Shown here in pieces: positions 32,225-42,379 of a stretch of DNA of 64,000 nucleotides. Below the pieces are notes generated by a model, which was given only the letters and a program-made list of their open reading frames with translations, was not told the origin of the DNA and ran no database searches. Origin of the DNA: Symbiodinium natans (Eukaryota > Sar > Dinophyceae > Suessiales > Symbiodiniaceae); the NCBI GenBank assembly GCA_905221605.1, contig CAJNDS010001347.1, forward strand, positions 197,501 to 261,500. The letters are read 5' to 3'. How positions within the stretch are numbered: the first letter of the stretch is position 1; the number at the start of each line of letters is the position of its first letter. The position numbers and the translations under genes are program-made.

Positions 32225-32330
32225 CCCAAGCTGCAGCGACTCCTTGAACTGCGTGGTGTGGGCACGCGTCTGAAACCGATCGATCAACCTCAAGGAGCAG
32301 GCAGCGAGACACGTGGGGAGCTTAGGAAGA
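32225..32330 (-). CDS. Candidate exon, function unknown
   Basis: Minus-strand KLPTCLAACSLRLIDRFQTR followed by AHTTQFKESLQLGS. Not recognised. Confidence 0.35.
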
Positions 32331-33356
32331 TGCTTTGAGTTTGAGGGTTTAGGGTTTAGGGTTTAGGGTTTAGGGTTTAGGGTTTAGGGTTTGGGGGTCT
32401 GAAGCTCAACTTGGCACGATTGGGAAGCCTGGGCTTATCGGACTTCGGTTGGGTTTGGGGGTTGAGGGGTGTCAGGGGCTTAGGGGTTCAGGGTTCAGGG
32501 TTCAGGGTTTAGGGTTTAGGGTTTAGGGTTTAGGGCTTAGGGCTTAGGGCTTACGGCACCACTGGATGACCTACAGGCAAGGGCCCTGTGGGGTCTACAG
32601 GCACCCTGGGTCCTTTGGGTGGTTTTTTTTTTGAAGAATCACCTACCGGCTCAGGTTTTTTTTGGGGTGTAGAGATTCAGCTTCTTTCTTGTGAGGAGGA
32701 GGAGGGGGATCTGTTTTTAGCCTGCCAGGTTATCATCCTAAGCCCTAAAACCTATATCCCAAACCCTCAACCTTGACTTTAGTTGGATCCCTTTCCTCCG
32801 CGCCCCGAGCTCCCAGCACCTCAAAGACAGCTCCCCCCCTCCGGGCTTAGGATTTGGGGGTTAGGGTTCAGGGGGAGCCTCGCGCGACACGTCCTTCTAT
32901 GCTCACAGAGCATGCTTGAATTTAGTGGACATGGTGACCCCATATGATATACAAGTTGTATAGGGGCTTCGGGCTTTTGAGGTTTACGTTTGGGCTGTGG
33001 GTCGGTTGTCCTGAAGACTTGCTTGGGATAATTATGTGGTTCAAGGTCAGCTGGGCTTATAGGGTTTGCATCTTGGCCGTAACCCTACTAGTAAACCCTC
33101 AGCTGGTTTCGGGCGGAGGGTATGGGAGGGTTTCGGGTGCGGTGTCTAGGGTTGGACCCTAAACCCTAAACCCTAAACCCTTAACCCTTAAAACCCTAAA
33201 GCACCTGGTAGGTTCAGGGACTTAGGACTGCTTCGGGTGCTTCAGAGTTATGGGGACTGAGGGGCGTGCTTTAGGACGTAGGTGGTTCGGCTTGGCGGGT
33301 TGAAGGGTTTAGGGTTTAGGGTCTAGGGTTTCGGGCTGAAGTCAGACAAGACAAAG

Positions 33357-33415
33357 CATCCCGCTTGCCTGGGGTCCATCCAGTCCTTGATCTCCTGTCC
33401 AGCCACAAAACGGCA
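33357..33415 (-). CDS. Candidate exon, function unknown
   Basis: Minus-strand RFVAGQEIKDWMDPRQAGC, adjoining a long CCCTAAA block that reads TTTAGGG into the exon on the minus strand. Confidence 0.35.
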
Positions 33416-33544
33416 TAAACCCTAAACCCTAAACCCTAAACCCTAAACCCTAAACCCTAAAACCCTAAAATCCTAAACCCTAAACCCTAAACCCTAAACC
33501 CTAAACCCTAAACCCTAAACCCTAAACCCTAAACCCTAAACCCT

Positions 33545-33622
33545 ACTGTGGATCGTCAAGCCCTGACGGCGTACATCGGCGAAGTTGTCGCCGAAGTGCA
33601 GAACCGCCCCTGGCGGCCCCCT
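33545..33622 (-). CDS. Candidate exon, function unknown
   Basis: Minus-strand GAVLHFGDNFADVRRQG. The + strand is also open (ALTAYIGEVVAEVQNRPW), so the strand is uncertain. Confidence 0.3.
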
Positions 33623-33659
33623 AACCCCAAACCCCAAAGCCATCCAGCGTAAAACCCCA

Positions 33660-33835
33660 AGCCATACCCCCCCCCCCCCCCCCCCACAAAAAAAGACTAA
33701 ACCCTAAACCCTGTAGCCCTAACAGCCCCCAACCACACCCCCCCCCCCCCCCAAAAAAAAAAAAAAAACAAAAAAGACTAATAAAACACAAACCCTCAGC
33801 CCCGAAAGCCTCAACCCCCCCCCCCCCAAGAAGAA
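33660..33835. repeat. Three poly(C)-poly(A) modules
   Basis: C runs of 12-20 followed within two bases by A-rich runs occur near 33,666, 33,738 and 33,814, interleaved with telomere-like words. Similar modules: 31,812, 35,683, 54,477. Confidence 0.85.
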
Positions 33836-33887
33836 AAACAAAAACGAAACCCCTAAACCCTTATCCCTAAACCCTAACCCCTAAACC

Positions 33888-33957
33888 CTCCGTCTCCTGC
33901 CACTCCTGTGCCTTTGTGAACTTCAGGACCTGGGCCACGTTGCCTCAGAAGAAGGGG
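33888..33957 (-). CDS. Candidate exon, function unknown
   Basis: Minus-strand NVAQVLKFTKAQEWQETEG, helix-like and charged. Not recognised. Confidence 0.4.
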
Positions 33958-34301
33958 CTGAGCCAGGGTTTGGGGTTTCGGGTTTAGGGTTTAGGGGGGT
34001 TGTGGGTGTGGGGGTTTGGGGCTTAGGGTTTGGGGTTTGGGGTGCGGGGTTTGGGCTCGAGGCCTAAGGTTTGGAATTTGGAGTTGAGGTTTGGGGCTTG
34101 GGGCAACAGAGTCCAGGGGACTGCAAGCTCAAAACCAAGCGCAGTGAGACGTCTGACTTCACTCAGAAGCCTATCCTGCTGGTTCAGGGTTCAGGGGTTT
34201 AGGGGTTTAGGGTTTAGGGTGCACACCCCATACACCCTCAGGTCCTCCCCTAGTTGATGGTGTTGAGGGTCTAAAGAACCCTGAACCCCCTACCACCCAT
34301 C

Positions 34302-34388
34302 GCGGCCGGGGGCGCTGATGACAGTCAAGCTCCACTGGATCATCAGCATCTGGGACATGAGCTTGAATCGCTCCTGCACCAAGGCTTT
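34302..34388 (-). CDS. Candidate exon, function unknown
   Basis: Minus-strand ALVQERFKLMSQMLMIQWSL followed by TVISAPGRDG. Amphipathic-to-hydrophobic helix; possibly membrane-associated. Confidence 0.45.
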
Positions 34389-34610
34389 AGTATGTTAGGG
34401 TAACCCTAAACCCTAAACCCTTAACCCTTAACCCTAAACCCTAAACCCTAAACCCTAAGCGTAAGGGTTTAGGTTTTCTGTTTTTAGAGGTGTAGGGGTC
34501 AAGCCCCTATGACCGAGCTTTGTGACACTCCGTTGCTGGCCAGCACTCCAACACAAAAAAAGGACGTGGGATTGAGGGTTGAGGGTTGAGAGTTGAGGGC
34601 TTAGAGTTTA

Positions 34611-34704
34611 CGAGTTCCTGGTTGGGGTAGTATTACAAATTGAATGTATATTCCTTATTGGGTTTAAGTAGACTTTGTAAAATGTTACCCAACTATGACA
34701 AAAG
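34611..34704. mobile_element. Element of the CATGGTTGGG family, TSD TTTA
   Basis: CGAGTTCCTGGTTGGGGTAG at the left and ACCCAACTATGACAAAAG at the right. TTTA immediately flanks both sides (34,607-34,610; 34,705-34,708). Confidence 0.8.
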
Positions 34705-35289
34705 TTTAACTAAGGTATCCGGTATGGATAGAGCTTCTGACTTCCACAGTCGTTCCTGAAACCACAACGCAAGCACTGCACTGGCCCCTTCACACCCGCT
34801 CATCAAGATTCCTAGGCCCCTAAACCCAAACAAGGGGGACACTTCTAACATCCCAGCTGCCCACAGCCAAAGCATCCTTTAGGGTTTAGGGTTTAGGGTT
34901 TAGGGTTTAGGGTTTAGGGTTTAGGGTTTGGGGTTTGGGGTTTAGGGTTTAGGGTTTAGGGTTTAGGGTTTAGGAGTTCGGGTACTCTTCCCTCCCGACA
35001 TCAGGCTCTACCCAACAACAAACTTATGTCAAGCCCGAAGCTCCCAAACCGGTAAATTCACTGGAGCCTAAAACGGGATCATGTGCCCTGTTTTCCCGTT
35101 TTTACTCCACCTCCTTTTGAAGCATCTGGACCCACAAATCTGTTTAGAGGCCTTTGCGTTCCTCTTCGACTATTCGAAATCCCTCAGCCCGAAGCCCACA
35201 TCCTTCAGCCCGTTCCCTAAATCATAAACCCCAAGCCCTAACGCTGGACCCTAAAATCCCACACCACACACATCGGAGTCAGTCCCGGT

Positions 35290-35365
35290 CGAGAGAGGGC
35301 CCACCGTTCTCGTGGTAGCTGCTGGCAAACGCCTCCAGGAAGGAATCCCGATGCCTTGGCTGAAA
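35290..35365 (-). CDS. Candidate exon, function unknown
   Basis: Minus-strand RHRDSFLEAFASSYHENGG. Not recognised. Confidence 0.35.
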
Positions 35366-36124
35366 ATGTGTTAGGTTTAGGGTTTAGGGTTTAGGGTTTA
35401 GGGGTTTAGGAGTTTAGGGGTTTAGGGGTTTAGGGATCGGGGTTTTAGGGTTTAGGTCAGGGTTTAGGGGGGTTGAGGGTTGAGGTGCTTGGGGCTTCGG
35501 GGTTTGGAGTTTGGGATTTAGAGGGGAGCTTAGTCTCAGCGGCTTATGGGTGTGGAGTGGCTCGAATGATGTTTCGAAGCCCTAGAAGCCCCAAACTCTA
35601 AACCCTCAAGCAAAACTCTGAATCATCACCCCCTAAACCCTTTCGAACCGGTAAACCCTATACCTAAACCCTAAACCCCAAACCCCCCCCCCCCCCCCCC
35701 ACAAAAAAAAAGAAAAAAGAATCGTATAATCCTTATTGTAGGAACGAAACCCCAAGCCCTCAAACCCCAACCCTAAACCCTAAACTGAGGCATACGAGCT
35801 GCTCCAACAAGACCTCTACCGAAGCGCCGGAGATGCAGCCTGCACAGGTGCTTTTCCCAAAGAAGGGTTTAGGGTTTAAGGTTGCTGAGGGTTTAGGGTT
35901 TAGCGTTCACGGTTTAGGGTTTCGCGTTTGGGGTTTAGGGATTGGGGTCTGTCGGCTTAGAGGGTTTAGAGTATAGGGGTGCACGCCATGCATGTCGATG
36001 TCTTGAAGTGAAAATCCCCTTAGAAGCAGCCTTGTAGTGTTTAGGGTTCCTATAGCTTCAACCTAAACCCTAAACCCTAAACCCTAAACCCTAAACCCTA
36101 ATCCCTAGAAACCTGCGAGTCTTC

Positions 36125-36190
36125 CAAAAAACGGTCCTTGAACTGCGCCAGCCAATGGACCGCAGGCGAGAACGCCTTGGACTTGCAGTG
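36125..36190 (-). CDS. Candidate exon, function unknown
   Basis: Minus-strand CKSKAFSPAVHWLAQFKDRF, with telomeric repeat on both sides. Confidence 0.4.
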
Positions 36191-37855
36191 GGGGGTTTAG
36201 GGTTTAGGGTTTAGGGTTTAGGGTTTAGGGTTTAGGGTTTAGGGTTTAGGGGCAGGGGGTGGGAATAGGGTGCAGGCTATTTGGGCTTTATGGGGGGCTT
36301 AAGGTGTGGGATTCAAACCCTGAACCCTAAACCCGAAACCCCACCCCCCTTCTATGTCGGATTGAGGGTGCAAAAGGTGCATCCTGGAAGAAGACCCCGT
36401 TCCCTCAACCTGGGGTTTAGGGTTTCAAGTTTCGGGTTTAGGGTAAGTTCGCAGTGTGGGGCAGTGTAGGGTTTAGGGTTTCGCACCACTGTCGAGCTGC
36501 CCCAGTCCAGCAGGCCAACTTCCACCTCATTCTTCTCCTGAGAGCGGAGGTTGCGACCTAGATCCTTCGGTGTGGTTTAGGGGGACATGGTCTAGGGTAA
36601 GCGCACGCAACTTACACAGATAGCTTGGGGTACCAAGAAGTGCCCATGACTATGACCAACCTCCCTCGCCGCACGAGCACCTGCAAGATTCAAGTATTCG
36701 ACACCAAGGTCGCCAGAGCTAGCCTAAAACCCAAAGAGCCCAAAACCATTATTATTTTCAACGCACTCCATCCCGAAAACAATACCTAGCCTTACACCCT
36801 AAACCCTAAACCCTGAACCATAAAGACGAAACAACCTCTCTCAAACCTGCACAATACGTTCAAAGACTAGACAAGAACCCTCCAACCCAAGGCAACATTC
36901 TTACACCCAAATTCGAAGACTCTTAAGCACGATACAAAATCTCTTGAACCCTAAAGACCCCCTCAAACCCTCAACCCCTACACCCTAAACCCTAAACCCT
37001 TGACCCCGAAACTTAAAACCCGAACCCCCCTACATCACCTAAAGTCCTAACACGAAAAACCCAAAACTTCAAAACCCTAAGCCCCAAACCCCAACCCCTC
37101 AGCCGCCAGAGAACCCTTAAGCCCTTAGACCCTCAAACATTGAGGCTCGCGCATTGCGCCAGAAGAATGCCTCGAGGCAACAAATGCGCGGGAGTTTAGG
37201 ACGTTTGGGTTTCTAGGGGTTTAGGGGTTTAGGGTTTTCGGGTTTGGGGTTCTGGGAAATCATGGGGGTTGAGGCTGGGAGCTTTAGAGCTTTAGGGCTT
37301 GCTATGGACTCTAGGGTTCAGGGTTGCAGGATGCAGGATTTGGCTTTAAGGGTTTAGGGTTTAGGGTTCGGGTGTTTAGGCCGTATGGCTTGGGGTGTGC
37401 ACCCGAAGCCGTAAACTCAAGGAAAGCTTGGAGTGGAACTTCAGGGGCTAGGGTTTAGTGTTTAGGGTTTCGTGTTTAGGGTTGCATCTGCTCTGGGAAC
37501 GAGAGCCTGCTGCTGCCTTTAGTATGACCTGCTTGGAGGTGCAAGGGTAAAAAAACTGTGTGTAGGTTTAGGGTTCAGGGTTTGGGGTTCTATGTGAGAG
37601 TGACTAAGCTTTCTGGTTTATAGGGCTCAGGGTTTCAAAGCAGGTTAGAATTAGCCAGTCAGGGCCAGAACTGTAGTTAGCGTATAAAGCCCCAGAGCAC
37701 AAACAGCGCGCGCTGCAGAGATATTTGAAAAAAAAACTCTGCAAACACCGTTTGAACCCAATGGTATAGCCTGCAGACCCCACTATGAGCCAGCCTAAAC
37801 CCTAAACCCTAAACCTAAAACCCTAAACCCTGTAAACCCCGAAGTCCTTAACCCG

Positions 37856-38051
37856 ACACGTCAAGGGACGTTGTCGAGCTGCAAACTCCCTAAACCCTAA
37901 ACACCCTACACCCTAAACACCCTAACCCCAAACACCCTAAACCCTGAACCCTGAACCCTAAACCCTAAACCCTAAACCCTGAACCCTAAACCCTAAGCCC
38001 TAAAAACTAATCCCTAAACCCAACACATCAAAGGGACGTTGTCGATCTGCA
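37856..38051 (-). repeat. Telomeric block flanked by a ~28-bp imperfect duplication
   Basis: 37,856-37,883 and 38,023-38,051 share CAAGGGACGTTGTCGA and its surroundings with few differences, on either side of ~130 bp of CCCTAAA variants. The right copy is the end of the exon at 38,030-38,128 (LQIDNVPL), so exon sequence was duplicated. Confidence 0.75.
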
Positions 38052-38128
38052 GGTTGTTGTGCGTGAGGCCCACGTAGTCGTGCGGATTGCTCGTGCCCGC
38101 ACCCGAGAGGAAGCCTGGGAGATCGACA
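38030..38128 (-). CDS. Exon of an unrecognised protein
   Basis: Minus-strand VDLPGFLSGAGTSNPHDYVG followed by LTHNNLQIDNVPL. Strong coding character. Its 3' part is duplicated beyond the neighbouring telomeric block. Confidence 0.5.
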
Positions 38129-38415
38129 GATTGGGGGTTAGGGTTTAGGGTTTAGGGTTTAGGGTTTAGGGTTTAGGGTTTAGGGTTCAGGGTTCAGGGT
38201 TTAGGGTTTAGGGTCTAGGGTACTCTAAAACTCTAAACCCTACACCCTGAAAAACCCGAAAGCCCAAACAACAACACCACCTCACCCCCCTCCCCTCTAA
38301 GCTACGGGAGCCATACAGAAAATCAGTGGTTGGTGGCTCTTCCGGGGCCCATACCCTGAACGTTTCATGCTCATGTAGGTTCCTAAACCCTAAACCCTAA
38401 ACAGTTGTTGCTGTA

Positions 38416-38558
38416 GGGGGTTGGCAACAGAACCTCTCCGCAAAGCATAGTCCTAGTGATTGAAGGGGGAAGTCATAAACCCTAAATCCTAAAGAGCTTT
38501 TTCTTTAGAGGGTTGGAAACAGAACCTCTCCCCACCAAATGGTCCTAGCGATTGAGGG
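38416..38558. repeat. Direct duplication of ~52 bp
   Basis: 38,416-38,468 and 38,508-38,558 share GGTTGG(C/A)AACAGAACCTCTCC and CCTAG(T/C)GATTGA. The 40 bp between contain telomere-like CCTAAATCCTAAAG. This is the same insert-with-duplication pattern in an older state. Confidence 0.7.
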
Positions 38559-39184
38559 TGCAAGACATACACCTTGATCCCGAAAGCCTGAACTCTACAC
38601 CCTGCCAGATTCCAAGCCCTATCGAAACCCCCAATAAGGAGAAGGGATTTGCGTCGCAAGGGTGGTCGATGGGCCTTGAAGCTTAAGGGTGTACAGAATT
38701 TGGGGCTTTCTTCAGCCAAGAGGCATCCAATTTCCATCTGATAGTCCTCGGCGCTTTCAGTGGCTCCAAAATACTCTTCCCACTGCATTGAACAATGTAT
38801 TGTATCAACCCAGCCAGCTCGAACCTTACAGGCCCTTCAAAGAGAACTCTCTGGGTTTGGGGGAAGGGGGGGTTAGGGAAACCTGAAGGGAGTACACCAG
38901 ACGGATCGAAGGGGCGGGGGGGGGGGGGGGCTAGAAACCCCCAAACGATCTGCGACGAACCAGCAATCCCCGAACCTGCGAAACTTAAACGCAGAAACCT
39001 CACCTAGAGGGTGCAGGGTCTTGGGTTTAGGCGTTAGGCTCCAAATAGCCCGAACTAGGTGTCATCTGCAGCTGCAAGTAGGTATTCGAATGCTTTGGAG
39101 CCCTACGACAAGTCCATGCAAAGAACCGATTTACCCTAAGCCCTTCAACCCTTAAAACCATTAACGCCCTTAAAACCCTGAACC

Positions 39185-41185
39185 CTAAGCCCTAAACCTT
39201 AACTGCAAAATCTTCCTCGCCCCAGTCGCCGCAATCTCCATAAGTTCCTCCTTCCACTTGGACAGGAACATAGGGTCTCTGATCTCCTCCATCCAAGGGA
39301 TTTCGGGGGTGAACAGGCACGTCGACGTGTCTTGGACGTTTAGGGTTTCAAAGGCAGGCTGCTGCCTCGCAGAGTAACGTGAGCCTTCTGCCTTCTGCAG
39401 AACATTGCTACTGGGGCACATCCCTTTGGGCATGGATGGTGCATTTAACTCTGGCATGTGCTATGCTTGCTCTGAGAAGATTACCTTTTTTCAGCTCCAC
39501 TGTTGGCTGAACCTGCCAGGCGAAGAGGTGTCTTGCGGCTACACTGGCCGAGTGTTGAGTGCACTCCTTCCTGCGGAGCGCCTCATCCATCTTCTCATCT
39601 TCCCGAAAATATTCGGACTTCCGCTTCTGCACAAGCCTCAGAGCTTCTCGTGGTAGGAAGGTGCCCGTGCCATGGTCAGGTGGTCAGGTCTGTACAATGA
39701 CAATAGAACCCTAAACCCTAAACCCTAAACCCTAAACCCTAAACCCTAAACCAAGCAGATCATCAAGGCTTGCAAGTCGCAAGCTTGCCAGGATCGTTGC
39801 TTCCCTGTGGCTGGCTGCCGAGAGTTCGAGGCTTGTGGAGAGAGCAGCGGCACTTGAAATACATGCCACACGATAGCTGTAAAAACTTCCTCGGATCTTG
39901 CAACGCCAGGGCGGTGGGCCAAAACCCTGTGGGCAGCGCGCCGGCCGTTAGAGTGTAGGCCTTGATGAGCAGCGCAGCAGCCTGAAACTCCAGTTGATCA
40001 TCCCACGTCCCCGCTCCGAATCTCTTGGTGCTCAGGCTGGTGAGACAGTCGAGGTCCGGCTTTCTGACCTAGCTCATGGTTGGGATAATATTCACAATTT
40101 AATTGTTTTCCTTACAGGGTTTAAGTACCCTTCAACATGTAAAATGGTACCCAACTATGGCAAAGTGACGGGTTTCTGCCAGCTGCAAACCTTCAGCACC
40201 CTGAGCTCGCCAACACCCTGTAGCCAATCACCCAAACCTGAGCGGGCAAGCTACGTGAGTGAAGAACTGATGAAGGCCGCTGCAGATCAGTGCCTAATCG
40301 GCTCTTGGATGTGTTACTCGGAGCTCGGATTGCTACAGACCATGGTAGACGCCCAACTCAACTACCAGCAACTGCCATGTCAAGTCCGAATTCTTCTTGG
40401 ATAGGGCTTTATTTAATTTCAGACAACAGTGTATGTCAAATACGCATGCTCGTCTGGGGTTCAGTGGCGTGTCCTTTACCGTCTCCAAAGGCAGAACCTC
40501 TTTCATGGTCCAGGGTGCCGGCACGTGTTTTCCTGTGCTTCAGCTACTCCATCCCTGCCGCAGGGCCTCTAGGGTTTTTTTGGCCGGATTCTTTTTACGG
40601 CCTTCTTTGCCACATTGGTTGTCCAAGCGGAAAGCACACCAAATTGCAACAGCAACACCCAAAATGAGGCGGTCCTTCGCAAATACATACATCGTCACGT
40701 TTCCTGATCTGTGCGAGATCAGGTGGCTGTGAACGCACGACCAGGACGGGCCATTATACCCCATAACCCCTTCAAACGGCCCTTTACAGGGTTGATTATG
40801 GGGATTATAGGGCCTAATTACCCATCCTGCGACAAGAATGAGTGATCGCAGAATCTGCCAAGGAGCGGCGCTGAGCCAAGCCTTCAAGCACAGCTATCTG
40901 CTCTGCCGTTGTGCCTTCGGAGATACCTAGGATGGCCCTTGAACCCCTCTGAAAAACCTTCCTGAAATATGATCCTCCGAAACCCAAATAAGGGAAAATA
41001 AAAGAATGTCTCAAGGGCCTACCTAAACACTAAACCCTAAACCCAATGTCTAAAGAAATACTGGGCTACCTAGATACTGGTCATCAGAGGCGTGGCCATT
41101 TGCCGGATGTCTTCAGGAGTGAGCCTGGGCGCCAGGAAACGGCTGCTCGGAACCGATAGTTCATTAGTGTTTAGGGTTTAGGGTC
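39185..41185 (-). CDS. Multi-exon gene of unknown function, possibly with a disabling stop
   Basis: Exons read in one frame on minus. ~41,165-41,078: LSVPSSRFLAPRLTPEDIRQ, MATPLMT. 40,926-~40,823: SISEGTTAEQIAVLEGLAQ. ~40,708-40,341: NVTMYVFAKDRLILGVAVAI, then KTLEALRQGWSS, an in-frame TGA (40,542-40,540), then PLNPRRACVFDIHC. 40,237-40,170: LGDWLQGVGELRVLKVC. 40,068-~39,770: RKPDLDCLTSLSTKRFGAG, LEFQAAALLIKAYTLTAGAL. 39,660-~39,490: LRLVQKRKSEYFREDEKMDE. ~39,390-39,205: FTPEIPWMEEIRDPMFLSK. Two introns (41,077-40,927; 40,169-40,069) are inserted elements with TSDs; the intron 40,340-40,238 is ordinary GT-AG. The last two exons are less certainly joined. Family not recognised. Confidence 0.5.
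39708..39752 (+). repeat. CCCTAAA block inside an intron
   Basis: Six telomeric units between exons of the 39-41 kb gene. On the coding (minus) strand the block starts CTTG|GTTTAGGG. Confidence 0.9.
40069..40165. mobile_element. Introner (97 bp, TSD TGAC) forming a GT-AG intron
   Basis: CTAGCTCATGGTTGGGATAA at the left and CCCAACTATGGCAAAG at the right, as at 3,024 and 34,611. TGAC flanks both sides (40,065-40,068; 40,166-40,169). Minus strand: the intron runs GTCA-CTTTG to GAGCTAG, and its removal joins CSWQKP to VRKPDLD with the frame open for ~100 further codons. Confidence 0.85.
40738..40835. mobile_element. Palindromic element within an intron
   Basis: GGGCCATTATACCCCATAA faces TTATGGGGATTATAGGGCC. 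On the minus strand an intron beginning GTAATTAGGCCC (after RRMG) runs through it to an ATCAG acceptor, and the frame continues as NVTMYV. Confidence 0.7.
40927..41073. mobile_element. Introner (147 bp, TSD ATAC) forming a GT-AG intron
   Basis: CTAGGATGGCCCTTGAA at the left and TACTGGGCTACCTAG at the right. ATAC flanks both sides (40,923-40,926; 41,074-41,077). Carries a short CTAAACCCTAAACC run. Minus strand: GTAT-CTAGGTAGCCC to CCTAG, joining LMT to SISEGTTA in frame. Confidence 0.85.
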
Positions 41186-41327
41186 CTGAACCAGCAAAAC
41201 CCCTTGGTATTTCCAGGCCCTGAAACACGCAAGAAACACTGAGAGGGAGTGATGTCCACATGGTCGTGTGCACAAGACGACAAAAACAAAAAGCATACCC
41301 AAAAACCAAGATACTAACTACGTAAGT

Positions 41328-41530
41328 TCATTCCGGACCCTTTCTGAAGACATGCCTGCATTCAGTCACCGAAATCCTCCAGCACTGGTTCTTCCGCGGA
41401 CTTCTGCGGACACTAATCGGGACAAGCGACCACACGCACCGTGAAAGATTCTTCCCAAACACAGTCAGCTGCTGTACCAGTTTGCGAAGGCCACCTGGCA
41501 TGGCGCGCTCTGACATACAGTCACACGTAG
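41328..41530 (-). CDS. Candidate exon, function unknown
   Basis: Minus-strand SERAMPGGLRKLVQQLTVFG followed by KNLSRCV. May join the gene to its left. Not recognised. Confidence 0.3.
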
Positions 41531-41569
41531 GAAATCCTAAGACCTAAATCAAACGTTTTAAAGACTGTT

Positions 41570-41836
41570 CACAGCCTTGCTTGGTAATTTGCTCTGCCTA
41601 GAACATGTGCCTTTAGCCTTGCGCGGTCGCCTGGCACACTGGGTAGTGGAGCACGTTTGAAGGGCGAGGCCCTGCGCCAGCGCAGGGACGTCTTGGCGTA
41701 CTGCTGGAAGCATTTCGACAGATCTTCCCCGAAGCGAAGGAGGGACTCCCGCGGCAGGGGCACCGCCGACTGAAGCAGTATCCAGAGGCTGCCTGGGCCA
41801 ATGTAGAAACGGTCAACCTCAGGCAACAGCGACATA
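41570..41836 (-). CDS. Exon of an unrecognised protein
   Basis: About 85 minus-strand codons: LLPEVDRFYIGPGSLWILLQ, SAVPLPRESLLRFGEDLSK, CFQQYAKTSLRWRRASPF. Good coding character. It follows the BTB-like exon on the same strand and may be in the same gene. Confidence 0.45.
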
Positions 41837-41966
41837 ACTTTTCAACAAGCCTCGTGTAGGGGAATCATTAGAGGGTTTAGGGTTGCTGTAGTATACGCAT
41901 TATTTATATCGGGACCATAGGGCCATAGGGAAATACTACTAGTAGTCGTAGTTATTCGGACCCCTA

Positions 41967-42358
41967 CATTAGCCCTGCAGCAACAGGAAGAGCTTGTGAG
42001 CCGCGCAGCAGGAATTTTGTACTTGTCGGCCAGCCTGAAAATTTCGTGCGCCATCTCCTGCCTCCTTTCTGGAGGCTCAGGCGCACTTCGGCTGCTTACA
42101 CCCATTGCCACGAAAGCCGTCAGATGCTGCGGGTGCTGTTGTGCTTCTTCGTAGTCTTCGTAGTCTTCACAGAGCTCTTGCAACGTATATACTGAAAGGT
42201 ACTGCTGGAGCTGGTCCACCAGGCGCCGAACTTCCTCGACAACTTGGTGCGGGTCGACATCGGCTTCCTCCTCGTGCACATGCTTGACCAATGCATCAGC
42301 CATTGGCTCCAGCACGTCACGGGGAAGGTCGCCGAGGTTCAAATCTTCAACTCCTGGC
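41967..42358 (-). CDS. Exon with a BTB-like C-terminal motif
   Basis: Minus-strand open frame from an AG acceptor (CTTGCCAG|GAG). It reads EDLNLGDLPRDVLEPMADAL, VKHVHEEEADVDPHQVVEE, an acidic coiled stretch (LCEDYEDYEEAQQ), then MAHEIFRLADKYKIPAARL. The last segment resembles the helix of BTB/POZ domains that precedes 'C...L' (LLVLADKYQI type), suggesting a protein-interaction module. The domain is incomplete here. After residue RLT the ORF runs into probable intron (an ATACTAC palindrome near 41,885-41,935). Confidence 0.45.
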
Positions 42359-42379
42359 AAGCATTGTGCAGGCGACAAA

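Larger units (their letters stand above)
31010..38600. repeat. Interstitial telomeric repeat field C
   Basis: CCCTAAA on + : 31,901-31,960, 33,146-33,175, 33,417-33,545, 34,405-34,458, 36,062-36,105, 37,795-37,830, 37,885-38,012. TTTAGGG on + : 31,147-31,205, 32,340-32,393, 32,503-32,535, 34,878-34,972, 35,372-35,400, 36,190-36,250, 38,137-38,220. Bounds approximate. Intervening DNA includes minus-strand exons (listed), poly(C)/poly(A) modules, an AACAGTCC MITE at ~31,500-31,583, and diverged telomere-like words (36,720-37,140 and 37,200-37,640) without a visible gene. Confidence 0.95.
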
